Source of the DNA: Mucilaginibacter dorajii
GTDB taxonomy: Bacteria > Bacteroidota > Bacteroidia > Sphingobacteriales > Sphingobacteriaceae
Assembly (NCBI RefSeq): GCF_024808255.1
Contig: NZ_JANTYS010000031.1
Coordinates: 1-64,000 of the forward strand
Reading direction: 5' to 3'
DNA: 64,000 nucleotides
Made by a program: the position numbers and the translations under genes. A model generated the notes under the pieces. The model was given only the letters and a program-made list of their open reading frames with translations, made no database searches and was not told the origin of the DNA. Below, piece after piece: positions 42,440 through 51,381 of the stretch. How positions within the stretch are numbered: position 1 is the first letter of the stretch; every line of letters begins with the position of its first letter.

Positions 42440-43796
42440 CAAAACCAATCACCTTATGCTGTTTAAAAACACAGTACACGGGTTTTGGAGGTATGGAGCA
42501 TCACTTGCCATATCTGGTTTGCTGTTTGCAGGAACAGCCGCCGCCCAGGACCGTACCATTACTTTAGATGAGGCCATTAAGCTGGGCCTTGATAACAGCA
42601 AAGTGCTGAAGCTTTCGCAATCAAAAATTGATCAGGCAGTTTCCCAGTATGAGCAAGCTAAAGATGCTGCTTTGCCTACCGGCAAAGTAAGCTATGGCTA
42701 CAACCATGCCGAGATTCCGGCCAATAAACTTGCGCTTGGTTCAAGCAGCTTTGATTTACCTGCCCGTGCCGATGCTTATCTGGGTATCCTGTCATTAAGC
42801 GAAACGCTTTATGCCGGCGGTAAATACAAATACGCCAGGCAATCAACAGAATTGCTTACACAAGTTGCCCGTTTAGATATCAATAACGATAAAGACGAGA
42901 TTGCTTATGATGTGATCAGCTCTTACTACAACCTTTATAAGGTATTGCAAAGCAAAAAAGTAGTGGCACAAAACTTAGCTACTATTGACGGTCAGATTAA
43001 ACAAGCGCAACGCTTTTTTGACCAGGGTTTAGTTACCAAAAATGATGTTTTGCGTTTCCAACTGCAACGTTCAAATGTGGAGCTTAACGGCATCGACCTG
43101 GAAACTAACCGTCGCATCATCAACTATAATCTGAATGTGTTGTTGGGTTTACCAGAAGGTACCCAGCTTAATATTGAGCAGATCGTTGAAGCCGACAGGC
43201 CGGTAGCACCGTTAAGCAATTACATCGATTCGGCCTATGCAAGTCGTGTTGAGCTGCAACAGGCAGATTTACGTGGTAAGGTTTCTGAAACCAATATCAA
43301 AACCATTAAAGCCAACACCCTGCCTACTTTAGCGGCGTCGGGAAGCGCTTATTATGTTGATGTTAATTCTAATCCGATACCAAAAAGCGGTCAGTTCATT
43401 ACCCCACTATCAGTTGGATTAACTCTTTCATGGAACTTTGGCAACTTGTGGACCAACAAAAACAAGATCACCGAAGCAAAAATTCAGCGCGAGCAGGTAG
43501 ATATCAACAAAAACATTACTATCGACCGTATTAAGGACGAGGTGAATCAAAACTACCAAAACTGGACCATGGCTTTGGATAAGATCAAGCTTTTGCAAAC
43601 TTCGATAGATCAGGCTGGTGAAAACAACAAGATCCTCGAATCTAAATACAAAAGCAATATAGCATCAGCAACAGACAGGGCCGATGCCGAAACCTTGCTT
43701 TACCAGGCCCAGATAAACCTGGAACTGGCCAAAGCCGATGCAGGTCTTGCCTACTATACTTTACTAAAATCAACAGGAAAAATTAACAACAAATAA
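42417..43796 (+). CDS. TolC-family outer-membrane efflux protein
   Basis: The protein has 459 residues from the ATG at 42417 (overlap with tetR); an ATG at 42456 would remove 13 residues and give a more typical signal peptide (ending TAAAQ). The rest has the two homologous halves of TolC proteins with long coiled-coil helices (TLDEAIKLGLDNSKVLKLSQSK at the start of half one). It forms the outer-membrane channel for the downstream HlyD and DHA2 proteins. Confidence 0.88.
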   Translation: MKMTTRNNKTNHLMLFKNTVHGFWRYGASLAISGLLFAGTAAAQDRTITLDEAIKLGLDNSKVLKLSQSKIDQAVSQYEQAKDAALPTGKVSYGYNHAEIPANKLALGSSSFDLPARADAYLGILSLSETLYAGGKYKYARQSTELLTQVARLDINNDKDEIAYDVISSYYNLYKVLQSKKVVAQNLATIDGQIKQAQRFFDQGLVTKNDVLRFQLQRSNVELNGIDLETNRRIINYNLNVLLGLPEGTQLNIEQIVEADRPVAPLSNYIDSAYASRVELQQADLRGKVSETNIKTIKANTLPTLAASGSAYYVDVNSNPIPKSGQFITPLSVGLTLSWNFGNLWTNKNKITEAKIQREQVDINKNITIDRIKDEVNQNYQNWTMALDKIKLLQTSIDQAGENNKILESKYKSNIASATDRADAETLLYQAQINLELAKADAGLAYYTLLKSTGKINNK

Positions 43797-43816
43797 TACT
43801 TAAACCAGATAATAAA

Positions 43817-44878
43817 ATGGCAAAGTCACAAGAAACACAGGAACAAGAACCAAAAAAGAAACCAAATAAAGTTATCCCTATCATATTAGGTGTATTGCTT
43901 ATCGGTGGTGCCATTTTTGGTATCAAAGAATATATATACTACGGTAAACACATTGATACTGATGATGCGCAGATTGATGGCGACATCAGCCCCGTAGTAG
44001 CACGCGTTGGCGGTTATGTTGATTCTATCTTTTTTGAAGACAACATCCACGTTACAGCCGGTCAAACATTGGTTAAAATTGACGACCGCGATTATAAAGT
44101 GAAAGTTGAGCAGGCACAGGCCGCGCAAGTTGGTGCAAGTGCAGGGATTAACGTTAACCAATCACAGATTTACGCTACACAGGCTAATTCATCAAGTGCA
44201 AGAGCAACTGTTGAATCAAATGCCGCCCGTTTAGATAAAGTACAAAAAGATTACGCACGTTATGCCAACCTGGTAAAGGACGGTTCTGTAACCCAGCAAC
44301 AATTTGACCAGGCTAAAGCCGATTTAGACGTTGCCAAAGCAAACTTAAGGGCTTCACAAGATCAGTACAAAGCCGCTGTTGAGCAAATTGGCACAACCCG
44401 CAGCCAGTTAAAAGTAACCAACACTGGTGTAAGCCAGAAGCAAGTTGATATTGACTACGCTAACCTGCAATTAAGCTATACTACTATTAAAGCGCCATCA
44501 AGCGGTTTAGCAGCTAAAAAAAGCGTGCAGTTAGGCCAGTTGGTACAGGCAGGCCAAACCTTGTTTAGCATTGTTAATGATAACAGCTTATACATCACTG
44601 CCAACTTCAAAGAAACCCAGCTTACTGATATGAAAAACGGTCAGAAAGTGGAGATTGAGGTTGACGCTTACCCTGATCTGAAACTGGAAGGCGAAGTATA
44701 CAACTTTTCGCCGGCAACCGGTGCTAAATTCTCTTTGTTGCCGCCAGATAATGCTACCGGTAACTTTGTAAAAGTGGTACAACGTGTGCCTGTAAAAATA
44801 AAAATAACTGCTGATAAAGCAACAATGGATAAACTGCGCCCAGGTATGAGCGTGAACGTATCTGTAATTAAAGGATAA
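43817..44878 (+). CDS. HlyD/EmrA-family membrane fusion protein
   Basis: The 353-residue protein has one N-terminal membrane helix (residues about 18-40), a biotinyl-lipoyl-like half site (VARVGGYVDSIFFEDNIHVTAGQTLVKIDD), a long coiled-coil (about 95-190), and the second half of the lipoyl domain (YTTIKAPSSGLAAKKSVQLGQLV). It links the DHA2 pump to the TolC channel. It starts 20 bases after the TolC gene and ends 5 bases before the pump gene. Confidence 0.92.
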   Translation: MAKSQETQEQEPKKKPNKVIPIILGVLLIGGAIFGIKEYIYYGKHIDTDDAQIDGDISPVVARVGGYVDSIFFEDNIHVTAGQTLVKIDDRDYKVKVEQAQAAQVGASAGINVNQSQIYATQANSSSARATVESNAARLDKVQKDYARYANLVKDGSVTQQQFDQAKADLDVAKANLRASQDQYKAAVEQIGTTRSQLKVTNTGVSQKQVDIDYANLQLSYTTIKAPSSGLAAKKSVQLGQLVQAGQTLFSIVNDNSLYITANFKETQLTDMKNGQKVEIEVDAYPDLKLEGEVYNFSPATGAKFSLLPPDNATGNFVKVVQRVPVKIKITADKATMDKLRPGMSVNVSVIKG

Positions 44879-44883
44879 AAACC

Positions 44884-46431
44884 ATGGCTGAAACAGGCTT
44901 TAAAAAATGGATCATCACCATTACGGTTATCACGGCTTCGTTACTGGAGCTTATTGATACCACGATAGTGAACGTGTCCTTGCCCAAAATACAAGGTAAC
45001 CTTGGCGCAACCCTTGAGGATGTGGCCTGGGTGGTTACCGGGTATGCGGTGGCAAACGTAATCGTACTTCCCATGTCGGGTTGGCTGGGGAGCAGGTTTG
45101 GGCGCAAAAATTATTTTATCACATCAATTATCGTATTTACCATTGCCTCATTTTTGTGCGGTAACGCCACAAGTTTAAATGAACTGGTAATGTTCCGTAT
45201 TTTACAAGGTATAGCAGGCGGTGGTTTAATATCAACATCGCAGGCCATCCTGATAGAAACCTGGCCACGTGAGCAAATTGGGACTGCTACAGCCTTGTTT
45301 GGTTTAGGCGCGGTAGTAGGCCCAACTGTGGGCCCAACCATTGGCGGTTATATTACCGATCACCTGAACTGGAGCTGGATATTTTATGTAAATATCCCTG
45401 TAGGTGCCCTGGCTGCTTTCTTTGCTTATACTTATGTACGTGAAACACCAAAAGAAGCTAAGGGAAAACCGGTAGACTGGTGGGGCATTGCCCTGCTTGC
45501 AGTTGCTGTAGGTAGTTTACAAACCATTCTGGAAAAAGGGGAAACCGAGGATTGGTTTGCTACGCCATATATTACTGTATTAACCATTAGTGCCATATTA
45601 GGGTTGATCCTGTTTGTATGGCGCGAAATGAGTATCGAATTTCCTATTGTGAATTTTGCCATATTGCGGCACCGGAGTTTCGCGGTGGGGATGTTTACAT
45701 CCTTTATCCTGGGTTTTGGCTTGTATGGATCGGTATTTGTATTCCCGGTATTTTGTCAGAATTTGCTTGGGTTTACCGCGCAACAGACAGGCGAGATCTT
45801 ATTCCCCGGCGGTTTGTGTACCATTATGATGATGCCTTTTATAGGTAAGATGCTTAATAAAGGTATCCCGGCCCAGTTTTTGGCAACCGGCGGGATGTTC
45901 CTGTTCTTTGTATTTACCACCATGCTCAGCAACTCAACCCTTGCAGTAGGTACCAGCAACTTCTTTTTACCGCTGGTAATACGTGGGGTTGGTATGGCGC
46001 TTTTATTTGTGCCTTTAACAACCCTGGCAATAGCCGATTTGAAAGGGCCCGAAGTAGGGCAGGGTACGGGCTTAAATAACATGATGCGCCAGTTAGGCGG
46101 TTCATTTGGTATAGCAACCCTAACCACTATTATTCATATACGCCAGGGGGTACACCGTAATAATTTGTTAACCAATATTACTGCTACTAACCCTGCCCTG
46201 GTTGATCGTTTAAACGGCGCTATGCACGGCTTTATGGCTAAGGGATATTCTATATTAGATGCTACCCGTATGGCCTATGGCTCAATTGAAGGGGCTTTAA
46301 CTAAACAGGTGCTGTTGTTAACTTATGACGATGCCTACTGGATCTCGGGATTGGTAATGCTGTTCTCGATACCGTTATTATACCTGCAACCATTTGGCAA
46401 AAATGCCAAAATGCCGGTAGATGCCCACTAA
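44884..46431 (+). CDS. DHA2-family (EmrB/QacA) multidrug efflux transporter
   Basis: The 515-residue protein has about 14 membrane helices, the MFS motif A LGSRFGRK, the DHA2 motif TTIVNVSLPKIQGNL and the motif C-type GLGAVVGPTVGPTIGG. With the TolC and HlyD proteins it forms an EmrAB-TolC-like proton-driven tripartite pump; likely substrates are lipophilic drugs or bile-salt-like compounds. The operon ends at the hairpins at 46443-46674. Confidence 0.93.
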   Translation: MAETGFKKWIITITVITASLLELIDTTIVNVSLPKIQGNLGATLEDVAWVVTGYAVANVIVLPMSGWLGSRFGRKNYFITSIIVFTIASFLCGNATSLNELVMFRILQGIAGGGLISTSQAILIETWPREQIGTATALFGLGAVVGPTVGPTIGGYITDHLNWSWIFYVNIPVGALAAFFAYTYVRETPKEAKGKPVDWWGIALLAVAVGSLQTILEKGETEDWFATPYITVLTISAILGLILFVWREMSIEFPIVNFAILRHRSFAVGMFTSFILGFGLYGSVFVFPVFCQNLLGFTAQQTGEILFPGGLCTIMMMPFIGKMLNKGIPAQFLATGGMFLFFVFTTMLSNSTLAVGTSNFFLPLVIRGVGMALLFVPLTTLAIADLKGPEVGQGTGLNNMMRQLGGSFGIATLTTIIHIRQGVHRNNLLTNITATNPALVDRLNGAMHGFMAKGYSILDATRMAYGSIEGALTKQVLLLTYDDAYWISGLVMLFSIPLLYLQPFGKNAKMPVDAH

Positions 46432-46442
46432 CTAAAACGATA

Positions 46443-46474
46443 AAAGCCGTTCCACTATTACCTGGAACGGCTTT
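46443..46474 (+). terminator. Hairpin after the efflux operon
   Basis: AAAGCCGTTCC and GGAACGGCTTT form a perfect 11-base stem 12 bases past the pump stop. The following bases are CCCC and A, so the T run is short; termination is likely but not certain. Confidence 0.65.
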
Positions 46475-46636
46475 CCCCAAAAAAAATTAACAATTAAAAT
46501 TTAATAACTCCCCTCAGAGATACAATTCTTTTAAATAAAATAAATGTAGGATTGAGGTTTGTTTAATCTTAGGTATAAATTTAGAAGTTTTTAATTAACA
46601 ATCGCAAATTAATTCGTTAATAAACTACTAATTGTG

Positions 46637-46674
46637 AAAAAGACATGAAATGTTAATATCTCATGTCTTTTTTT
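46637..46674. terminator. Bidirectional terminator between efflux operon and ahpD
   Basis: AAAAGACATGA pairs with TCATGTCTTTT, with T runs on both strands (seven T on the plus strand, five on the minus). It can end the plus-strand operon and the minus-strand ahpD transcript. Confidence 0.8.
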
Positions 46675-46695
46675 ATGCGAAAAAATCAGAAAAAG

Positions 46696-47280
46696 TTAAA
46701 AAATAACCTTGCCTGTAGCTGTAACCAGTGATGCAATACGCACAGCGTCAAAAATACGCTCCTCGGTGGTAGCTAATTTAATCAATGAATCTTCGTGAGC
46801 GTTCACACACATTTCGCAGCCATTAACGGCCGATACGGCAAGGCTCATTAGTTCAAAAAACTCTTTGCCGGTTACCGGTTTCATCATCAGCTGCATACGG
46901 ATACGGGCCGGGATCTGGGTATATTTTTCCTTTTGGGTAAAATGCCTGAACCTGTAAAAGATGTTGTTTGAAGCCAGTAATGAAGCACAGCCAACGGCTT
47001 CGCCAATTTCGGCAGCGGTAGCTTCCTGTTCTTCGGCGTATTTGGTAAAAAAGATTGTAAGCGGCGTGTTGTTATTATTAGCAGCGATGCTTAAGCCTAA
47101 TAAAGCGCACTCCTTAGCCGTTAAATGAGCCGAGGTAAGGGTGCTGGTGAAATTCAGTTTCAGATCGCGTAAATAGCGCGATTCGCCTTTCTCTAAAAGT
47201 GTAAGGCTTACAGTGCGGTAATCTTTATCTAATCCAATACTTTGCAGTATTTCCTGGATCACTTCGGTGCTTTCGTTCAT
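46696..47280 (-). CDS. ahpD: AhpD-like alkylhydroperoxidase (carboxymuconolactone decarboxylase fold)
   Basis: The 194-residue all-helical protein has the active-site CxxC in VNGCEMCVNAHEDSLIK, as in AhpD. AhpD regenerates oxidised AhpC in Mycobacterium tuberculosis. It lies just downstream of an AhpC-type peroxiredoxin gene on the same strand. A gap of 409 bases with palindromic repeats separates them, so co-transcription is not certain. Confidence 0.82.
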   Translation of the reverse strand: MNESTEVIQEILQSIGLDKDYRTVSLTLLEKGESRYLRDLKLNFTSTLTSAHLTAKECALLGLSIAANNNNTPLTIFFTKYAEEQEATAAEIGEAVGCASLLASNNIFYRFRHFTQKEKYTQIPARIRMQLMMKPVTGKEFFELMSLAVSAVNGCEMCVNAHEDSLIKLATTEERIFDAVRIASLVTATGKVIF

Positions 47281-47319
47281 TTCTTTTTTCGTTTGTGCTT
47301 GATGGAAATTCTCTATTAT

Positions 47320-47578
47320 GTCATTGCGAGGTACGAAGCAATCTCATGCTCTACAGGGCGAATCTGCACAGTTCGCGATTGCTTCGTACCTCCCCATGAC
47401 GTCTATTAAAAGATCTGTCATCCTGAACGCAGTGAAGGATCTATTCTACGCCATTCCTATTCGCCCTGTAAAGTTCGCTAATAGATGCTTCGTGCCTCAG
47501 CATGACAGGGTGGAGAGGATAGTTGTTACGTCATTTCCACCTTCAGATTCCTCCGGATTTTTAAACTCGCAATGACGG
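47320..47578. repeat. Cluster of GTCATTGCGAGG and CTGTCATCCTGAAC repeats
   Basis: First palindrome: GTCATTGCGAGGTACGAAGC (47320) with GATTGCTTCGTACCTCC (to 47400). Second: CTGTCATCCTGAACGC (47415) with CAGCATGACAG (47498-47508). Third: a CGTCATTTCC...CTCGCAATGACGGG tail (to 47578). They fill the gap between the ahpC and ahpD genes. Confidence 0.8.
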
Positions 47579-47644
47579 GTTCTTTTTTGCCTTTTTCATT
47601 CGCCCATTGTTGGTGTTGTCATCAACAATCAGCCTATAAAAAAT

Positions 47645-47670
47645 CCCCGCACAATATTAACCGTGCGGGG
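47645..47670 (-). terminator. Rho-independent terminator of ahpC
   Basis: CCCCGCAC and GTGCGGGG form a perfect stem over a ten-base loop. On the minus strand it is followed by ATTTTTTA. It lies 20 bases past the ahpC stop, so ahpC is probably transcribed mainly alone. Confidence 0.88.
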
Positions 47671-47689
47671 ACATATGCTATAGGGGTAA

Positions 47690-48235
47690 TTAAACGGTAA
47701 GGGTTTCCTGGCCTTTTTCCCAGTTGCAAGGGCAAAGTTCGTCGGTTTGTAAACCATCAAGTACACGTAAAACCTCTGCTACGTTACGGCCAACACTTAA
47801 GTCGTTAACGCATACCCAACGGATAATGCCGGTGGGATCAACGATAAAAGTAGCACGGTACGCAATTTTTTCGGTTGGCTCTAATATGCCCAGGTCTTCA
47901 GCTAATGATTTAGATGTATCGGCAAGCATAGGGAATTTTAAACCACGCAAATCGTCATGATCTCTTCTCCAGGCAGCATGAACAAATTCAGAATCGGTTG
48001 AAGCACCAATTAAACGGGTTTCGCGGTCGCGGAACTCGCCAAAGTTTTTGTTGAACTCAGCAATTTCAGTTGGGCACACAAAAGTGAAATCTTTTGGCCA
48101 CCAGAACATTACTGTCCAAACGTTATCGTCATTCACAAGATAATCAGAAGTAAGTGTTTCAAACTCTTTTCCTTTTTCGATACTAACTACGGCAGTTTTA
48201 GAAAACTGGGGGAATTTTTGTCCTATCGTTAACAT
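47690..48235 (-). CDS. ahpC: AhpC-type peroxiredoxin
   Basis: The 181-residue protein has the peroxidatic Cys in FTFVCPTEIAEFN and a C-terminal DELCPCNW with the resolving cysteines, the ending typical of the mycobacterial AhpC that works with AhpD. It reduces peroxides and peroxynitrite in the cytoplasm. It has its own -7 element (TATATTTG) and a strong terminator. No OxyR gene is next to it. Confidence 0.92.
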   Translation of the reverse strand: MLTIGQKFPQFSKTAVVSIEKGKEFETLTSDYLVNDDNVWTVMFWWPKDFTFVCPTEIAEFNKNFGEFRDRETRLIGASTDSEFVHAAWRRDHDDLRGLKFPMLADTSKSLAEDLGILEPTEKIAYRATFIVDPTGIIRWVCVNDLSVGRNVAEVLRVLDGLQTDELCPCNWEKGQETLTV

Positions 48236-48260
48236 AAGTGTTCTTTTTTTATTATTTATG

Positions 48261-48268
48261 CAAATATA
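48261..48268 (-). promoter_or_regulatory. ahpC -7 promoter element
   Basis: The minus strand reads TATATTTG, an exact TAnnTTTG match. The ATG at 48235 lies 25 bases further. A clear -33 element was not seen. Confidence 0.5.
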
Positions 48269-48371
48269 CTGTTTTAAAAGTCAGTGTCCCATTCTAAAAA
48301 TCTATATCATATAGATTTTATTTATATATCTATTTAGGTTAATCAATATTGACTATTGGTTCGAAATAGCG

Positions 48372-48640
48372 CCCGCCAACCCAGGGAAATCGCGTTTAAG
48401 ATTTCCGTATAAGATAGCATCATTCAATGAGTACAATAGGTAGCCGCTATGCGGCATCTTGTCTGGTTCTTTTGTTTCTACAAACGGGTAGCCGCTATGC
48501 GGCATTGGATATTTAATAAAACGAAAGAATGCCGCATAGCGGCTACCTATTTGTAGAACAAGTAATTTGTGTTTTTTTGCTCCATAGGAGCTACCTTTTG
48601 CTATGCAAATCTTTAAAAGCGATTTCCCTGCCCGCCAACC
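48372..48640. mobile_element. MITE-like element with flanking direct repeats
   Basis: The 10-base direct repeats CCCGCCAACC (48372-48381 and 48631-48640) flank a 249-base element with 12-base perfect terminal inverted repeats CAGGGAAATCGC / GCGATTTCCCTG. Inside are three copies of GGTAGCCGCTATGCGGCAT (48438, 48487 and, inverted, 48529), the last two forming a long hairpin with arms ending at 48477 and 48557. It encodes no protein. It appears to be a non-autonomous transposable element. Confidence 0.75.
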
Positions 48641-48680
48641 AAATCTTTTTCTGCTTAATTAAAATATCTATATTGGTATC

Positions 48681-50612
48681 ATGAAAACCAAACCTATTAT
48701 GATAGTTGCAGCTGCTGTTTTGGTAATAGCTGCGGGTGCTTTTTCCTTTATCCGATATAAAAATCAAAACAAGCCTGGCAAAGGAGAGATCATGCAGTTT
48801 TTAAATGCATTTAATAAGCAGGTAAAAGCCGGCAATATCGATTCGGCAAAAGCGTATTTTGAAGATCAGCAGAAAGGCAAGCAGGTAAAGGTGCTGTTAA
48901 GCGTGCTTTGCAATAAAACCAACACCGGTGGCAAGGATAAGCCCTTGTTTAAACTAAGCATGAATACCGAAGATGCTTTGATCACAGTAGTAAACCCCGA
49001 GTTTGTGACTGCAAGGGTAGCTACTAAATTTACCTATGATGGTTTGCCCCAGGAATTATCTACCATTTTATTTACTATCCACAAAATAGCTGGTGGCCAA
49101 TATAAAATTACCCAGGTTGATGCCCGTGGGTTTGTGAAAGATTATGTGGCCTACCAGGTTAAAGTATATAATAAAATTACGCCCGAGGCGGATATTTACA
49201 GCCCCGAAACTTTGGCTGCCTTTAAGGTTGCAGATCAGTTGAAAGCAAAATATGATAGCGTTTTATGGTTTGATCATGTGGGTGGCAAAACTTTTTATTA
49301 CGTAATGAAAGGTAAAATAAAAAATGACTTTTACTGGCCTAATCTAGAGGGTTATAAAGGCGAAAAATCTGATTTGAAAATGGGGCTGGTAAATCCAGAT
49401 TTAAAAGAGATCATCCCCGTTGAATATGATTTGATCCATAATGTGAATGGAGCAATAGAGGGATTGATTGAAGTGGAGAAAGCTACGAAGAAAGGTTTTT
49501 ATAATATAGATGGTAAAATGGCGGTGCCAGCTAATTACGATGAAATCTACCCTTTAAAAGCAGGCGAAAATCTTGCCATATTGAAGAATGCGGAAGACTT
49601 CTATTATTTAAAATCGGATACTACTATCTCTGAAAAGATAGTAGATTTTAAGATAGCGGATATTGTATCGAAAATAAAAACGTTTGGGGATTCGTATACG
49701 CTATCTGACAAGAGTTCGAAAAATATCATGGAGTACAATTCAAAAGATTATAATGAGTCGTTGGTTATAGCTCCGTCTTACCTGGTAAACTTGCAGCTGA
49801 TTCCTAAGTTTGTTGATTTTCCGAACCCTTTGCGCAAGATTTTTCATAGTGATGAAGATGGCAATGGAAGCGGCTCAATTGATATCACATTTGATGGTGA
49901 AAAGAAAGGTGCTGATGACAATTGGTTTCAAACCGCTTTTTACTCTATCGCTAACGATTATTTAGGCGGACGTGGCGGGCTTTACCAAAGTAAAAGCATA
50001 TTGGTGGTTGACAAGAAACATAATCAAATTTTAGGTTTTAATGGTGATGTATACATTGGAGAGGAGGAAGGCTATGGCGAGCTTTCTGGCAGTTGCAATG
50101 AAAATTCTTTAAAGGCTATCAACGATTCATTATTTGAATATAAAACCACGGCTCAAATTGGCGATCCACTATTTAACCCAGAGATAATTATAGATGAGGG
50201 ACCATATTATCGATATCTGCAAGTTAAGAATGGTAAGTTTGTATTGCTTGTGTCTCGCAGGGTTTTTCCTACGCAATTTATAAAATTGGATGATTCATAC
50301 CTTCAAGGCTGCTATGTTTTGGGTATAGGAACGTATCCGAACAGGAAAACCAAAACAATTGATCATGTTACAAAGGAAATGTTGCAATACATGAAAAATG
50401 AAATCTATGCATCTTACAAATACCGATTTAAAGCCAAAGAATGGAATGATGCATTTTCTTACCGTTTTAACAGTGCAGATACTACAACAAATGTAAGCGT
50501 AGATGACTCATTAACAACTATTGATAAATATAACATCTCCTTCATTAACAGTAAGCTGAACGGCACGCCAATTTTAAATGTTAAAAAAGTAAACACGCTG
50601 GCTGCCCAATGA
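48681..50612 (+). CDS. WG-repeat-like membrane-anchored protein
   Basis: The 643-residue protein has an N-terminal membrane anchor (about residues 5-25). A region of WG/KWG-like repeats (GLVNPDLKEIIPVEYDLI, GFYNIDGKMAVPANYDEIYPL) lies at about 230-300. These repeats form a beta-propeller-like binding surface. The C-terminal half is of unknown fold. It overlaps the next gene by 4 bases (ATGA) and is probably in its operon. Function is unknown. Confidence 0.72.
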   Translation: MKTKPIMIVAAAVLVIAAGAFSFIRYKNQNKPGKGEIMQFLNAFNKQVKAGNIDSAKAYFEDQQKGKQVKVLLSVLCNKTNTGGKDKPLFKLSMNTEDALITVVNPEFVTARVATKFTYDGLPQELSTILFTIHKIAGGQYKITQVDARGFVKDYVAYQVKVYNKITPEADIYSPETLAAFKVADQLKAKYDSVLWFDHVGGKTFYYVMKGKIKNDFYWPNLEGYKGEKSDLKMGLVNPDLKEIIPVEYDLIHNVNGAIEGLIEVEKATKKGFYNIDGKMAVPANYDEIYPLKAGENLAILKNAEDFYYLKSDTTISEKIVDFKIADIVSKIKTFGDSYTLSDKSSKNIMEYNSKDYNESLVIAPSYLVNLQLIPKFVDFPNPLRKIFHSDEDGNGSGSIDITFDGEKKGADDNWFQTAFYSIANDYLGGRGGLYQSKSILVVDKKHNQILGFNGDVYIGEEEGYGELSGSCNENSLKAINDSLFEYKTTAQIGDPLFNPEIIIDEGPYYRYLQVKNGKFVLLVSRRVFPTQFIKLDDSYLQGCYVLGIGTYPNRKTKTIDHVTKEMLQYMKNEIYASYKYRFKAKEWNDAFSYRFNSADTTTNVSVDDSLTTIDKYNISFINSKLNGTPILNVKKVNTLAAQ

Positions 50613-51241
50613 CCATAGCCGGCCGCATTTTAAGATATATTGCTTTTTTCTGGATAGCTGTTTTGAGCTTCGGTACCTTTTATGAAAGTTTTGCTCATAA
50701 TCATGCTTTCTTTTTAGGATTTAAACAAGCCGCTATTAAAACCGGCTGGTACATGCCGGCTTTTTACTGCCATATTTTTGCCAGCAGCGTGATACTGTTA
50801 GTTGGCTTTTTTCAATTTTCTGAAAAAGTTTATAACAACAAAAAGCTACACCGGGCATTAGGCAAAATATATGTTTTTGGAGTATTACTGATTGCCGCTC
50901 CCGGTGCTTACGTGATGACGCTTTTTGTTAACCGCGGAACCGGGGTATTTATTTCCTTTTTTATTCAAAACACGTTGTGGGTAGCATTTACACTTGCTGC
51001 CTTGTTGCTCATTAAAAAAGGTGATTTAGATGGCCATGTTAAAATGATGCACCGCAGCTACGGCCTGGCTTTTGGTGCGGTAACACTTCGCTTTTATATC
51101 TGGCTGTTTCACGTTGTTGGCAACGGCGTTAATTTCGATCACAACTATATCATCATCGCCTTTTTAAGCTGGGTGCCTAATTTGATACTGGTGGAGTGGA
51201 TAAATAGTAAGAAGAGAGGCCCCCTAACCCCCAATTTATAG
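50609..51241 (+). CDS. DUF2306 membrane protein
   Basis: The 210-residue protein has six or so hydrophobic helices and the family traits: conserved His in GWYMPAFYCHIFASS, a HRALGKIYVFGVLLIA stretch and HVKMMHRSYGLAFGAVTLR. DUF2306 members are integral membrane proteins of unknown function. The start overlaps the WG-repeat gene's stop, so the two are coupled. Confidence 0.8.
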   Translation: MTIAGRILRYIAFFWIAVLSFGTFYESFAHNHAFFLGFKQAAIKTGWYMPAFYCHIFASSVILLVGFFQFSEKVYNNKKLHRALGKIYVFGVLLIAAPGAYVMTLFVNRGTGVFISFFIQNTLWVAFTLAALLLIKKGDLDGHVKMMHRSYGLAFGAVTLRFYIWLFHVVGNGVNFDHNYIIIAFLSWVPNLILVEWINSKKRGPLTPNL

Positions 51242-51376
51242 ATATGCAAATGTGCAGATTACAGATGTGCAGATGATTTTTAATCGATTTGAATATCTGT
51301 AATCTGTACATTATATTTAAGGATGTGCGGATATTTTTCATCTGCATATTTGCACATCTGTAATCTGCACATCCGA
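51242..51376. repeat. ATGTGCAGATTACAGATG word-repeat region
   Basis: The words ATGTGCAGATTACAG on the left and CATCTGTAATCTGCACATCC on the right are inverted copies, with a second inner pair (ATCTGTAATCTGTAC). The tract lies between convergent genes and can form a hairpin over about 130 bases. Confidence 0.7.
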
Positions 51377-51381
51377 AGCTT

